The position numbers were made by a program, and so were the translations under genes. The notes under the pieces were generated by a model. That model searched no databases. It worked only from the letters and a program-made list of their open reading frames with translations, and was not told the origin of the DNA. A DNA stretch of 64,000 nt from JAEULH01 sp963789785 (GTDB lineage: Bacteria; Pseudomonadota; Alphaproteobacteria; Rhodospirillales; Defluviicoccaceae), in the NCBI GenBank assembly GCA_963789785.1, contig CAWBNC010000024.1:1-64000 (forward strand). Direction: 5' to 3'. Below, one piece after another: positions 51,537 through 62,452 of the stretch; position 1 is the stretch's first letter, and each line of letters opens with the position of its first letter.

Positions 51537-52292
51537 ATGGATGACGCCCTGCTGCTGGCCGGAGCCGCCTTTCTCGCCGGCGCACTAAACACCGTTGCCG
51601 GCGGTGGCACGTTTCTCACCTTTCCGGCGCTGGTCTCGGTCGGAATCCCGCCGGTCGCGGCCAACGCCACCAGCGCTGTCGCCGTCTTCCCGGGCTACCT
51701 CGGCGGCGCGTTCGGCTTCCGTCGCGAGCTCGCAGGCTTCGATCGCCGCCTGCTGCTCCGCGCCACGGCGCTGACCGCACTCGGCGGGCTGGCCGGCTCG
51801 CTGCTGCTCCTGATCTCGTCGGACGCGGCATTCTCGGCGATCATTCCGTTTCTTCTCGCATCGGCCACGGCGATCTTCGCCTTCTCCGGCCAGATTCAGC
51901 GCTGGGCGCGACGGCGATCCCGCGCCGTGGCCCCCGGCGGCGCGTTCGCAACGCTCGCGGTCGCGGTCTACGGCGGCTATTTCAACGGCGGGCTCGGGAT
52001 CGTCCTGCTGGCGCTTTTCGCCCTCTGGGGCCTGCGCGACATCCACGCCATGAACGGCCTGAAGAACGCCCTGTCGTTCGTGCTTTCCGCCATTTCGGTC
52101 ATGACGTTCGCTTCTGCCGGCGTTGTCGCCTGGCCGCAGGCGCTGATCATGATGGCCGCGGCGGTCTCCGGCGGCTACCTGGGCGCGCCATTGGCCCGCG
52201 CCTTGCCCGAGCGCGTGGTGCGCGGCATCGTCATCGGCGTCGGCGTGACGATGAGCGTCATTTTTTTCTACCGATTGGTTGCCGCCAGCTGA
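51537..52292 (+). CDS. TauE/SafE (TSUP) family membrane transporter, second copy
   Basis: A 251-residue membrane protein with the family core AGALNTVAGGGTFLTFPALV and the repeat-half motif YGGYFNGGLGIVLLALFALWG (quoted in part: GYFNGGLGIVLLALFALWG). About eight hydrophobic segments. It differs clearly from the TSUP protein at 29.2 kb: that one has the GMLGVGGG-type loop, this one the NTVAGGG type. ATG 51537 directly follows GTG 51534. It starts 37 bp after rnk. Confidence 0.9.
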   Translation: MDDALLLAGAAFLAGALNTVAGGGTFLTFPALVSVGIPPVAANATSAVAVFPGYLGGAFGFRRELAGFDRRLLLRATALTALGGLAGSLLLLISSDAAFSAIIPFLLASATAIFAFSGQIQRWARRRSRAVAPGGAFATLAVAVYGGYFNGGLGIVLLALFALWGLRDIHAMNGLKNALSFVLSAISVMTFASAGVVAWPQALIMMAAAVSGGYLGAPLARALPERVVRGIVIGVGVTMSVIFFYRLVAAS

Positions 52293-52313
52293 GCCTGCCC
52301 TCGCGCACCGCTC

Positions 52314-52869
52314 TCAGCTTCCCGGCCGGCGGGCCTCGTCGGCGGGGCAGCCGGCCTCGCCGGGCGCGCCCGTGCTCGCCGTCATCGTTCGCGGCCGGCT
52401 CGGCAGCACGGTCTGGGGATCGACCGCCTTGGTCTCGCGGCGCAGTTCGAAGTGAAGCTGCGGGCAGAGAACGCTGCCGCTCTGGCCGACGGCGGCGATG
52501 ACCGCGCCCTTCGCGACACGCTGGTTGCGCTTGACCCTCACCGTCTGGGTGTGGGCATAGGTCGAGGACCAGCCAGCGGCGTGGCGGATCAGGATCAGGT
52601 TGCCGAAGCTGCGCAGTTCGTTGCCGGTGTAGATGACGACGCCGTCGGCGGCCGCATGGACCGCCGTGCCGGCGGGGGCGGCGATGTTGATGCCGTCGTT
52701 GTAGCGATTGCCGGGCTTCAGCCCATAGGCGGAGACAACGGCGCCGTCCACCGGCCAGATGAAGTCGTTGCCGCCGTCGGGCATGCGCCCCGGGGTCGCG
52801 CAGGCGGCCAGGACCATCGTCAGGGCGACGATCGCCGCTATCGGCGAGCGGGAGAGTTCTTCGTGTCAT
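52314..52869 (-). CDS. M23 family (LytM) peptidase-like lipoprotein, one frameshift
   Basis: A lipoprotein signal (AAIVALTMVLAACATPG, lipobox Cys near residue 26) is followed by a LytM domain: DFIWPVDGAVVSAYG, RYNDGINIAAPAGTAVHAAA, YAHTQTVRVKRNQRVAKG and the HxH-type LCPQLHFELRRE. The first metal His of active enzymes (HxGxD) is replaced by NDGIN, so catalytic activity is doubtful; NlpD/EnvC-like activators of amidases also lack it. An extra C near 52847 separates the first seven residues. ATG 52869 gives about 184 residues. Confidence 0.85.
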
Positions 52870-53081
52870 CGTTCCGGACGAAATCGCAGCCGCATGCCAC
52901 GTTGCATGAACCGGCCGGGAGAGCGAGTCAACCGAGGCGTACCGTCAGGCGTACCCCTGGGGTCAAGAAGTCGGCCGCCGGCGGCCGCCCGCGCCTTCGC
53001 GGAAATAGGTTTGGCCGTCAGCGGTTTTTCTCCCAGTTTGAGCACAGGGCGAGTCAAATTACGGGGCAGCGGGGTCGCACC

Positions 53082-54658
53082 ATGCCGGCGCAGCCGATGC
53101 GCAACCTGGTCATCGTTCTGGGCGACCAACTCGACGAACGGTCTGCCGCGCTGGCCGGAATCGACCCCGTCAGCGGACATCGTGGTGATGATGGAGGTCG
53201 ACGAAGAGGCCTCCTACATCCCGCAGCACCGGCTCAGGATCGCCTTCTTCCTCGCCGCGATGCGCCACCACCGCGACGCCCTGCGCGGCCGCGGCCTGAC
53301 GGTGCTGTACTCGGAGATGGACGATCCGGCCAACCGCGGCTCGTTCGCCGGCGAACTGGCGAGGCGGGTGGCGGAGGTCGGCTGCGAGCGGCTGGTCGTG
53401 GTCAAGCCCGGTGACCACCGGGTCGAGGCGGCGCTGCGCGAGACCGCCGCCGGCCTTGGCAAGCCGCTGGAGATCCGCGACGATCACCACTTCATCGTCG
53501 CACCCAAGGAGTTCGAAGCCTTCGCCGCCGGGCGCAGATCCTTGTTGATGGAGACGTTCTACCGCCGGGTGCGCACCCGCATCGGCGCGCTGATGGACGG
53601 CGACGAGCCGGTCGGCGGCGCCTGGAATCTGGACCGCGAGAATAGGGCGTCGTTCGGCAAGGGCGGCCCGCCGGAGATCGCGCCGCCGCTCTCGTTCGCG
53701 CCCGACGCAACCACGCAGGGCGCGGTCGATCTGGTCGCGCAGAGCGGTTCGCGAACGGTCCCGGTTCCCTCGACCGGTTCGACTATCCCGTCAACCGCGA
53801 CCAGGCGCGCGCGGCGCTGGCCGATTTCGTCGACCAACCGCCTGGCCCACTTCGGCCGCTACCAGGACGCGATGGCGCTCGGCCGACCGTTCCTCTACCA
53901 CGGGCGGCTGTCGTGCGTGCTCAACCTGCACCTGCTCGATCCGCGCGAAGCGGTCGCCGCGGCCGAAGAGGCCTACGTCGCGGGCGCCTCGCCGCTGAAC
54001 TCGACCGAAGGTTTCATCCGCCAGATCATCGGCTGGCGCGAATACATCCGCGGCGTCTACTGGCGGGAGATGCCGGGCTATGCCGACCGCAACGCGCTCG
54101 ACGCCGATCTGCCGGTCCCGAAGTTCCTGTGGACCGGCGAGACCGAGATGGCCTGCGTCCGCGCCGCCGTCGGCCAACTCATCGAGCACGCCTACGCCCA
54201 CCACATCCAGCGGCTGATGGTCCTCGGCCTGCTCAACCTGCTGCTCGGGGTCAACCCCGTACGCCGTGCATCGCTGGCACATGTCGATGTACGCCGACGC
54301 CATCGACTGGGTCTCGTTGCCCAACGTCCTCGGGATGAGCCAGTATGGCGACGGCGGCCTGGTCGGGACCAAGCCATACTGCGCATCCGGCAACTACATC
54401 GACCGGATGAGCGACTACTGCCGGTCCTGCCGATACGATCCGAAGCGCGCCACCGGCGAGAACGCCTGTCCCTTCACCTCGCTCTACTGGGATTTTCTCG
54501 CCCGGCACAGGCAGCGTTTCGCCGACAACCGGCGGATGGGGATGCAGCTCCGCAATCTGGAGCGCAAACCGGATGGCGAGGTTCGGGAGATCCGCCGCCG
54601 CGCCGACCGGTTGAAGGCCGACGATGACCGCGGAGACGTGGAGCTGACTGGGAGCTGA
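53082..54658 (+). CDS. phrB: FeS-type bacterial cryptochrome/(6-4) photolyase, four frame breaks
   Basis: Light-driven repair of (6-4) photoproducts with FAD and a 4Fe-4S cluster. RNLVIVLGDQLDERSAALAG begins the antenna domain; IVVMMEVDEEASYIPQHR and FFLAAMRHHRDAL follow; the FAD-binding half has SPLNSTEGFIRQIIGWREYI, YWREMPGYADRN and VNPYAVHRWHMSMYADAIDW. The C-terminal SDYCRSCRYDPKRATGENAC supplies three cluster cysteines, the fourth lying upstream. Indels near 53163, 53738, 53840 and 54258 break the frame; repaired length is about 524 residues. ATG 53082 gives the family N-terminus. A class II photolyase follows by 24 bp. Confidence 0.9.
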
Positions 54659-54682
54659 TTTGGAGATGAACGGAGCTGATCG

Positions 54683-56088
54683 ATGATCGAGGCGGAACGC
54701 ATCCGCAGGCTGAACGACCGGCCCGACCGCGACGGCGCCTACGTCCTCTACTGGATGCAGCAGTCCCAGCGGGCCGGCTTCAACCACGCGCTGGAGCTGG
54801 CGGTGGAGTATCGCCAACGACCGCAAGTTGCCGCTCCTCGTCGGCTTCGGCCTGATGGACGATTACCCAGAAGCCAACGCCCGCCACTACACCTTCATGC
54901 TCCAGGGCCTGCGCGAGGTTGCGTCCGCCCTGGCCGAGCGCGGCATCGCCTTCGTCATCCGCCGCGGCGCGCCCGACGCGGTCGCCCTGGACCTTGCTGC
55001 CGAAGCCGCCGTCGTCGTCTGCGATGCCGGCTATCTCCGCCATCAGCGGGCCTGGCGCAAGCGCGTCGGCGAGGGCGCGGGATGCCCCGTCATCCGGGTC
55101 GAGGCCGACGTGGTCGTGCCGGTCGGCCTGGTCTCGGCCAAACACGAGCACGCCGCCCGAACCATCCGCCCGAGGATCCTGAGGCACCGCGACCACTTCC
55201 TGAACCCTATCGAGGCGTGCGAAGTTGTCCGCGACGCCGCCGGCCTCGGGCTGGAGAGCGACATCGATCTCTCCGACGTCGCCGCGGCGGTCGCCGCTCT
55301 GAAGCTCGATCATGCGGTCGCACCGGTCGAGCGCCTGACCGGCGGCACAAGCGAAGCGCGTCGGCGGCTCGCGGCCTTCCTCGACGACGACTTCGCCGGC
55401 TACGCCGACGGGCGCAACCAGCCGGCCGACTGGCGCTGTTCGTTCATGAGTCCTTACCTGCATTTCGGCCAGATCTCGCCGGTCGAACTGGCGCTCGCGG
55501 TGCGGTGCAGCGAGACCGGCGGCGACGGGGATCGGGCGGCCTACCTGGAGGAGCTGATCGTGCGGCGCGAGCTGTCGATGAACAACGTCGCCTACAACCC
55601 CGCCTACGATCGGTACGACGGCCTGCCGGAGTGGGCGCGGCGTACGCTGGGCGAGCATGCCGGCGATGCCCGCGCCCATCTCTACGACATCGACGCCCTG
55701 GCCCGAGGCGAAACCCACGACCGCTACTGGAACGCGGCGATGCGCGAGATGACCGCGACGGGGTTCATGCACAACTACATGCGGATGTACTGGGGCAAGA
55801 AGATTCTCGAATGGTCGCCGGATCCGGAGACGGCGTTCCGGACCACGCTGACACTCAACAACCGTTATTTCATCGACGGGCGCGACGCCAACTCCTACAC
55901 CAACGTGTCGTGGTGCTTCGGCATGCATGACCGGGCTTGGACCGAACGGCCGATTTTCGGCAAGATCCGCTACATGAACGCGGCCGGGCTGGAGCGGAAG
56001 TTCGATATCGGCCGCTATGTCGAGGCGGTGGAGGAGCCTTGCGGCGGCGGAAGCGCGGAGCGACGGGGCGCAGCCGAAGCCAGGCTGA
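54683..56088 (+). CDS. phr: Class II CPD photolyase, two frameshifts
   Basis: FAD-dependent repair of cyclobutane pyrimidine dimers. Class II hallmarks are VLYWMQQSQRAGFNHALELA at the N-terminus and, in the catalytic domain, SFMSPYLHFGQISPVE, RRELSMNNVAYNPAYD and MRMYWGKKILEWS, followed by LNNRYFIDGRDANSYTNVSW. Extra bases occur near 54810 (TAT-C-GCC) and near 56031; after the second, the frame ends ESLAAAEARSDGAQPKPG at 56088, giving about 467 residues. It follows the FeS-type photolyase by 24 bp, so both main UV lesions are covered by one unit. Confidence 0.9.
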
Positions 56089-56147
56089 GGGGTTCGGCAG
56101 CGACGGCGGCGAGGCACGTCGGGACAGCGCTGCGGGAGCGGGGATCG

Positions 56148-58969
56148 ATGGCGGACGCGATCGAGGCGAGCGATGGCCGGACGCTTCAGGATCTCGTCTC
56201 CGGGCTCGCCGGCAACGGAGACAGTGAAGCCATCGTCGCCTTCCGCCGCGGCGGCGAGCAGCGGCTGAGCTTCGCCGAGCTTGCGCATACCGTCGACAGG
56301 CTCGCCCGGGGCCTGGCCGCGCGAGGGCTCGGCCGGGGCGACCGGATCCTGATCTGCGCCACCAACCGGCCGGAGTGGATCTTCGCGGCCCTGGCCGTGG
56401 TCCGCGCCGGCGCGACGGTGGTGCCGGTGGATGCACAGATGGGCGAGGGCGCCCTTCGCCATATCTTCGCCGACAGCGAAGCGCGGCTGATCTTCGCCAC
56501 CGCGGGCGAAGCGGAGCGGATCGACCGCGATCCCGCCGCCCGATGGCGTCGAGATCGTGCTGCTCGCCGATCGGGCCGAGGGCCGGGCGGTCTGGACGTC
56601 GCTGCTGAGCGACGATCCGCAACCGCTGGCGGACGTGACGCGAAGACGACATCGCCGCGCTGTTCTACACCTCGGGCACCACGGGCACGCCCAAGGGCGT
56701 CCCGCTCACCCACCGCAACATCCGCTTCGAGATCGACACCCTCGTGCGCTCCGGCATCGTCCACGCCGGCGACCGGGTGCTGCTGCCGCTGCCCTTTCAC
56801 CACGTCTACCCCTTCGTCGTCGGCATGCTGACCGGGCTCGCCGCCGGCCTGCCGCTGATCCTGCCCCGGGCGCTCACCGGGCCGCAGATCGTCGAGGCGA
56901 TCCGCGACGGGCGGACCAGTCTGATCATCGGCGTGCCCAGGCTGTATACCGCCATGTTCACCGGCATCGCCGGCCGGGTGAGCGCCCGCGGGACATTGGC
57001 CGGCGACCCTGTTCCGCTCGCTGCTGTGGCTGTCGCTGACCCTGCGCCGCGCGTTCGGGATCAACATCGGCCGCAGGCTGTTCGCCAAATTGCACGAGAC
57101 GGTGGGGCCGGAGCTGCGCCTGCTCGTCTCCGGCGGCGCGGCGCTGAAGACCGAGCTGGCCTGGCGGCTCCAGGGGCTGGGCTGGAGCGTCGCCACCGGC
57201 TATGGCCTGACCGAGACGGCGCCGATGCTGACCATCAATATGCCGGAAACCGGGCGGCTGGAGAGCGCCGGGCGGGTCATCGACGGCGTCGAGATCCGCA
57301 TCGACCGGGAAGCCGTCGCCGAGCGCGGCGGCGAAACGGACGCCGATGCGGATCGGACGCCGGTTGAACAAAGGCGGTGGCGACGGACGCTTCGGTGAGG
57401 TCGTCGTTCGCGGGCCCAACGTCTTTGCCGGCTACCTCAACATGCCGGAGGAAACGCAAGAATCCTTCACCGGCGACGGCTGGTTCCGCACCGGCGACCT
57501 CGGCGCGCTCGACGACGGCGGCTTTCTGTCCCTCAGCGGCCGGCTGTCGACCATGATCGTCACCGAGGGGGGCAAGAACGTTCATCCCGAGGACTTGGAG
57601 GACGCCTACCAGGCGAGCCCGCTCATCCGCGAAATCGCTATCCTGGAGCGGAACGGCAAGCTCGTGGCCCTGATCGTCCCGGAAACGAAAGCGCTGCCGG
57701 CAGGCGACGGCGCAGGCGACGCGAGAGGCGATCAGGGGGCTCAGCGCGAGGCCGTCGCCAATGCGCTGCGCGAGATTTCGCGTAAGCTGCCCACCTACCA
57801 GCGCGTCGGCGATTTCGTTCTCACCGGCGAGGCGCTGCCCCGGACCCGCCTCGGCAAGCCGCGCCGGCACCTTCTTCCCGAACGCTTCGACAGGGCGCAG
57901 CGGGGCGAAACACAGGCGGTAGGGCAGAAGGGTCCGGTCCGCGTCGATGACATGGCGGCCGAGGACCGCACGCTTCTCGAAGACGAGGCCGCCCGCGGCG
58001 CCTGGGACTACCTTGCCGAGAAGTACGCCGAGGAGCCGCTCACGCCGGACAGCAACCTTCAGCTCGATCTCGGCGTCGATTCGATGGAGTGGCTGAACCT
58101 GACCCTGGAGATCGCCCAGCGCACCGGGGTTGAACTGGACGAAGGCGCCATCGGTCGCATCGAGTCGGTCCGTGACCTGCTCATCGAGGTGGGCCAGGCC
58201 GGCGAGGCGGCGCCCGGCGGCGCCGCGGCGCTGCTGGACGATCCGGAGGCCGCGCTCAATGAGGCCGACCGGAAGTGGATCGCGCCGCTGTCGCCGGGGC
58301 AGGCTCGGATGGCTCGGGCGCTGTTCGTAGTGAACCGCTTTGTCCTCACCCGGCTGTTTCGCCTGGAGGCCCGCGGCCACGAGCACCTGCCGCAGGAGGG
58401 GCCGTACCTCATCGCCCCGACTCACGCCAGCCTGCTCGATCCCTTCGCCATCGGCGCGGCGCTGGAGTACGAGCGGTTGCGGAAGACGTACTGGGCCGGC
58501 TGGACCGGCATCGTCTTCAACACGCCGCTCAGACGCTGGTTCAGCCGGACCTGTCAGGTGGTGCCAATCGACCCCGACCGCGCCGTCGTTTCCAGCCTGG
58601 CTCTGGGCGGCGCTGTGCTGAAGCGCGGCGACAACCTGATCTGGTTCCCCGAGGGCGAACGCTCGTCGGACGGAAAGCTTCAGGACTTCCGCGCCGGCGT
58701 CGGCCTGCTGCTCAGCCATATTCCGGCGCCGGTGGTCCCGGTCGTGATCGAGGGCGCCTACGACGCCTGGCCGCGGCAAAGGACATTCCCGCGGCTGCGG
58801 CCGATCCGGGTGACGTTCCACCCGCCGGTGGACCCGGCCGCGTACCGCGACGAGGGGGAGCGGCGAGACGCCGCAGGCGCGCATCGCCGCCGCGCTGCAT
58901 GACCATTTCACCAGGCTGGTTCCGGACGCGACGCTGCCGTCGCCACAGTTGAGATCGTCGGCCGACTGA
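56148..58969 (+). CDS. Three-domain protein: acyl-AMP ligase, acyl carrier domain, PlsC-type acyltransferase; several frameshifts
   Basis: About 935 residues when repaired. Residues 1-560: adenylate-forming ligase with LSFAELAHTVDRLARGLAAR, the P-loop FYTSGTTGTPKGVPLTHRN, GYGLTETAP and FRTGDLGALDDGGFL. Residues about 610-680: acyl carrier domain with DLGVDSMEWLNLTLE, whose Ser would take phosphopantetheine. Residues about 715-930: glycerophosphate-type acyltransferase with APTHASLLDPFAIG (HX4D) and WFPEGERSSDGKLQDF. Breaks occur near 56545, 56640, 56995, 57345 and 58863. The order suggests activation, carriage and transfer of an acyl chain to a lysolipid or similar acceptor, like E. coli Aas with an added carrier. 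ATG 56148 follows GGGAGCGGGG. Confidence 0.85.
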
Positions 58970-59028
58970 GCGTCGGGCCGGGCAAGGCGAGCCCGGACGC
59001 TGCGGCTCCGGTCCGCCCGGTGCAAGGT

Positions 59029-59057
59029 CTTGTCAACCCTCGCTCCGGCGGTTAAGT
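59029..59057 (+). promoter_or_regulatory. Candidate promoter upstream of rpsB
   Basis: CTTGTC (59029-59034) matches the alphaproteobacterial -35 pattern and TTAAGT (59052-59057) a weak -10, 17 bp apart. It would give a leader of about 110 nt before the rpsB ATG, which could hold the usual autoregulatory structure. By eye only. Confidence 0.4.
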
Positions 59058-59171
59058 AAGCGGTATCTCACACGCGAGCGTGTGGTGTTCTGGCATGCCT
59101 GCCAGCAAGCGCCCTCCGGTGGCCGATGTCGGTCCAACAGCTCGCGGCGGACAACCGGAAAGGACGATCCC

Positions 59172-60109
59172 ATGGCTTTGCCAACTTTTACCATGCGCCA
59201 GCTCCTCGAAGCCGGCGTCCACTTCGGGCACAGCACGCGGCGGTGGAACCCGCGGATGGAGCCCTATCTCTTCGGCGTTCGTAACGGAATTCATATCATC
59301 GACCTGGAGCAGACCTCGCCGATGCTCTACCAGGCGCTGAATGCCGTGCGCGACGTGGTCGCCAACGGCGGCCGGGTGCTGTTCGTCGGAACCAAGCGCC
59401 AGGCCAGCGAGAAGGTCGCCGACTCGGCGCGCCGCTGCGGCCAGTACTTCGTCAACCACCGCTGGCTGGGCGGGATGATGACCAACTGGCGGACGATCTC
59501 GCTGTCGATCAAGCGGCTGCGCGAGCTTGAGACGCGTCTCGGCGAGGAGAACCTCGGCCTGACCAAGAAGGAGCTCCTCCGCCTGACCCGCGAGCGCGAC
59601 AAGCTCGAACGCGCGCTGGGCGGGATCAAGGACATGGGCGGGCTGCCGGATGTGCTCTTTGTCATCGACACCAACCGGGAATCGATCGCCGTCGCCGAGG
59701 CGAAGAAGTTGAACATTCCGGTCGTCGCGGTGATCGACTCCAACAGCGACCCGCGCAACATCAACTTCCCGATCCCCGGCAACGACGACGCGCTGCGGGC
59801 GATCGGCCTCTACTGCGATCTGGCCGTCGACGCGGTTCTCGATGGCATCCAGGCGGAGATGTCCGCGGCCGGGGTCGACCTGGGCGGGCTTGAGGAGCCG
59901 ACGGAGGCCGTGCCGGACGCAGAAGCGGCTGGCGACGGCGAGAGGCCGGCGGAGCCCGAAGATCTGGCACGGAGGTGGCGGCCGGCATCGAACCCGCCGC
60001 CGGCGAGGCCTCCGGCGAGCCTGCGGTGGCCCAACCGATACAACTGTGGCTGGTTGCACAGATCATTGGGCCTCAATGGATTGAGGCCCGCATTTTATGT
60101 CAGATGTGA
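59172..60109 (+). CDS. rpsB: 30S ribosomal protein S2, C-terminal tail uncertain
   Basis: Ribosomal protein S2. MALPTFTMRQLLEAGVHFGH, WNPRMEPYLFGVRNGIHIID, FVGTKRQASEKVADSARRCG, NHRWLGGMMTNWRTIS and IDSNSDPRNINFPIPGNDDA cover the whole conserved protein to about residue 255. The acidic, alanine-rich tail then changes frame near 59972 (EVAAGIEPAAGEASGEPAVA is the plausible continuation); in that frame the first stop is at 60107, inside or after the terminator-like hairpin, so at least one further indel is likely. ATG 59172 follows GGAAAGGA. Confidence 0.92.
60068..60089 (+). terminator. Terminator-like hairpin between rpsB and tsf
   Basis: GGGCCTCAAT (60068-60077), GG, ATTGAGGCCC (60080-60089) is a perfect 10-bp stem followed by GCATTTTAT. 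A hairpin at this place usually attenuates transcription into tsf. The two-base loop is tight, so the top pairs probably open. Confidence 0.8.
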
Positions 60110-60122
60110 ACGAAGAGGCGCA

Positions 60123-61049
60123 GAGATGACGGAAATCACCGCTTCCCTGGTGAAGGAGCTGCGGGATAAGACCGGTGCCGGCATGATGGACTGCAAGAAG
60201 GCGCTGATCGAAACCGAGGGCGCGATCGAGGACGCCGTCGACTGGCTGCGCAAGAAGGGTCTGGCGGCGGCGGCGAACAAAGCGGGCCGGATCGCCGCCG
60301 AAGGGCCTGATCGGCATCAGCGTCGGCGAACGAAGTGCGGCGGTGGTCGAAGTCAACGCCGAGACCGATTTCGTCTCGCGCAACGAGCATTTCCAGGCCT
60401 TCGTTCGGGAAGTCGCCGATCTGGCGCTTGCCGCCGACGGTAAGCTCGACGCGATCAAGAGCCGAGCACGGCGAGGTCGGGGCGTTCGGTCGAAGATGAG
60501 TTGACCCATCTGATCGCGACCATCGGCGAAAACATGAGCCTGCGCCGGGCCGCTGTGTCGTCGTCGAACGCGGCTGCGTCGCCAGCTACATGCATGCCGC
60601 CCAGGCTCCGGGGCTGGGCCGCATCGGCGTGCTTGTCGGCCTCGACGGGGTCGACCCGTCGCCGGCGCTGGAGACGCTGGGCAGGCAGCTTGCCATGCAT
60701 GTCGCCGCCGCCAATCCGCAGGCGGTTTCGCGCGCCGATGTCGATCCGCAGGCGCTTGAGCGCGAGCGGCGGATCCTGTCCGAACAGGCCCTGGCCAGCG
60801 GCAAGCCGCCCCAGATCGTCGAGAAGATGGTCGAGGGCCGGCTCGGCAAGTTCTACGAGGACGTCTGCCTGCTCGAGCAGGCCTTTGTCATCGATCACCG
60901 AGCACAAGGTCGGCGCCGTCCTTGAGGCGGCCGGCAAGGAGGTCGGCGGTGCGGTCACGGTCGCGGGGTTCGTCCGCTTCGCGCTCGGCGAGGGGATCGA
61001 GAAGAAGAGCGACGACTTCGCCAGCGAGGTCGCCAGGGCGGCGGGCTGA
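60123..61049 (+). CDS. tsf: Elongation factor Ts, about five frame breaks
   Basis: Nucleotide exchange factor for EF-Tu, about 307 residues when repaired. ITASLVKELRDKTGAGMMDC and KKALIETEGAIEDAVDWLRK form the N-terminal domain; the rest is spread over the frames: AVVEVNAETDFVSRNEHFQA, ASYMHAAQAPGLGRIGVLVG, EKMVEGRLGKFYEDVCLLEQ and VAGFVRFALGEGIEKK. Insertions are near 60308, 60465, 60476 and 60898, and a base is missing near 60555; the net shift is zero, so the gene ends in a consistent frame. An essential gene in this state argues for sequence error. Confidence 0.92.
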
Positions 61050-61153
61050 GTAGGCAGCGGCGGGGCGTATCCCGCGCCTGCCGCTGCAGGGGCGAGCGCA
61101 CGGCAAGGTCCGCACACGGGCTTTCGAAACACGAAATACCGGGGGACGCAGCG

Positions 61154-61886
61154 ATGGCCGCGGACGTTGCGTACAGGCGCGTTCTGCTCAAGCTTTCAGG
61201 CGAGGCGCTGATGGGCGGCGAAGGGCTACGGTCTCGATCTCGCTACCGTCGAACGCATCGGCGAGGAGATCAGGGCCGTCCACGCCATGGGCGTCGAGCT
61301 GTGCCTGGTGATCGGCGGCGGCAACATCTTTCGCGGCGTTTCGTCGGCCGCCGCCGGCATCGAGCGGACCAGCGCCGACTACATCGGCATGCTGGCGACG
61401 GTCATGAACGCCATCGCCGTGCAAAGCATCCTCGAGCGCCAGGGGCTCGACACCCGCGTGCAGTCGGCCATCCCCATGGCGACGGTGTGCGAACCGTACA
61501 TCCGTCGCCGGGCCATGCGGCACATGGAGAAGGGGCGCATCGTGATTTTCGCCGCCGGCACCGGCAATCCCTTCTTCAGCACCGACACGGCGGCGGCGTT
61601 GCGGGCGGTGGAGATGGGCTGCGACGCCCTGCTCAAGGGGACACAGGTCGACGGCGTCTACAGCGCCGATCCGCGCAAGGATCCGATGGCGAAGCGTCAC
61701 GACGAGCTGTCCTACCACGATGTCCTGTCTCTCGACCTGAAGGTCATGGACGGCTCCGCGGTTGCACTCGCGCGCGATAACGCACTTCCCATTCTGGTGT
61801 TTTCGATCCAACATCCCGGGTCGTTCGCCGATATCGTCGCCAACAGGGGGACGTTCACACGAATTCATAAGGGAGCCGCAACGTGA
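61154..61886 (+). CDS. pyrH: UMP kinase, one frameshift
   Basis: Phosphorylates UMP to UDP; hexameric amino-acid-kinase fold. YRRVLLKLSGEALMG-type N-terminus (AYRRVLLKLSGEALMGGEG with one reading difference), then VELCLVIGGGNIFRGVSSAA, ADYIGMLATVMNAIAVQ, IFAAGTGNPFFSTDTAAALR and the C-terminal DLKVMDGSAVALARDNALP. An extra G near 61227 (GAAGG-G-CTAC) shifts the first 24 residues. Repaired length 243. Its stop shares one base with the frr start (TGATG). Confidence 0.94.
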
Positions 61887-62452
61887 TGCCGCCGGATTTC
61901 GAAGCCCTGATCCAGGAAAGCTCAAGACGGATGCAGGTCGCCGTCGACGTGCTGCAGAAGGAATTTGGCGGGCTCCGGACCGGACGGGCGGCGACCAGCC
62001 TGCTCGAGCCGATCATCGTCGACGCCTATGGCAGCAGTATGCCGATTACCCAAGTGAGCACGCTGAGCGCGCCCGATCCGCGGACCCTGAGCGTTCAGGT
62101 CTGGGACAAGAGCCTGGTCAGGGCGGTCGAGAAAGCCGTTCGCGAATCCGGCCTCGGCCTCAACCCGGCCGTTGACGGCCAGCTGCTGCGCATTCCCATC
62201 CCGATGCTGACCGAAGAGCGGCGGCTAGAGCTGGGCAAGGTGGCCGGACGCTACACGGAAGAGGCGAAGGTCGCCGTGCGCAACGTCCGTCGGCACGGAC
62301 TCGACGAGCTGAAGCGAGCGGAGAAGGATAGCGCCCTGTCGCAGGACGAGCACCGCGATCTGGGCAAGCGGATCCAGGACATCACCGATTCGTTCGTCAA
62401 AAAGATCGACGACCTGCTCGCCAAGAAGGAAGCGGAGATTATGCAGGTCTGA
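61886..62452 (+). CDS. frr: Ribosome recycling factor
   Basis: Splits post-termination ribosomes with EF-G. The 188-residue frame is intact: SSRRMQVAVDVLQKEFGGLR, GRAATSLLEPIIVDAYG, PITQVSTLSAPDPRTLSVQVWD (part quoted) and the C-terminal KRIQDITDSFVKKIDDLLA. ATG 61886 overlaps the pyrH stop; GTG 61883 is an alternative one codon earlier. The gene after it is cdsA, not the usual uppS. Confidence 0.96.
   Translation: MPPDFEALIQESSRRMQVAVDVLQKEFGGLRTGRAATSLLEPIIVDAYGSSMPITQVSTLSAPDPRTLSVQVWDKSLVRAVEKAVRESGLGLNPAVDGQLLRIPIPMLTEERRLELGKVAGRYTEEAKVAVRNVRRHGLDELKRAEKDSALSQDEHRDLGKRIQDITDSFVKKIDDLLAKKEAEIMQV

Noticed and set aside
54828..56831. Apparent fusion of the class II photolyase with the acyl ligase in one open frame
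   Set aside because: The family C-terminus is followed by arginine/glycine-rich sequence; one inserted G near 56031 hides a stop at 56086, and the ligase has its own ATG and ribosome-binding site at 56148.
59082..60443. Apparent rpsB-tsf fusion protein
   Set aside because: The frame passes through a terminator-like hairpin and a low-quality tail; tsf has its own ATG at 60123 and both proteins are separate in all bacteria known to me.
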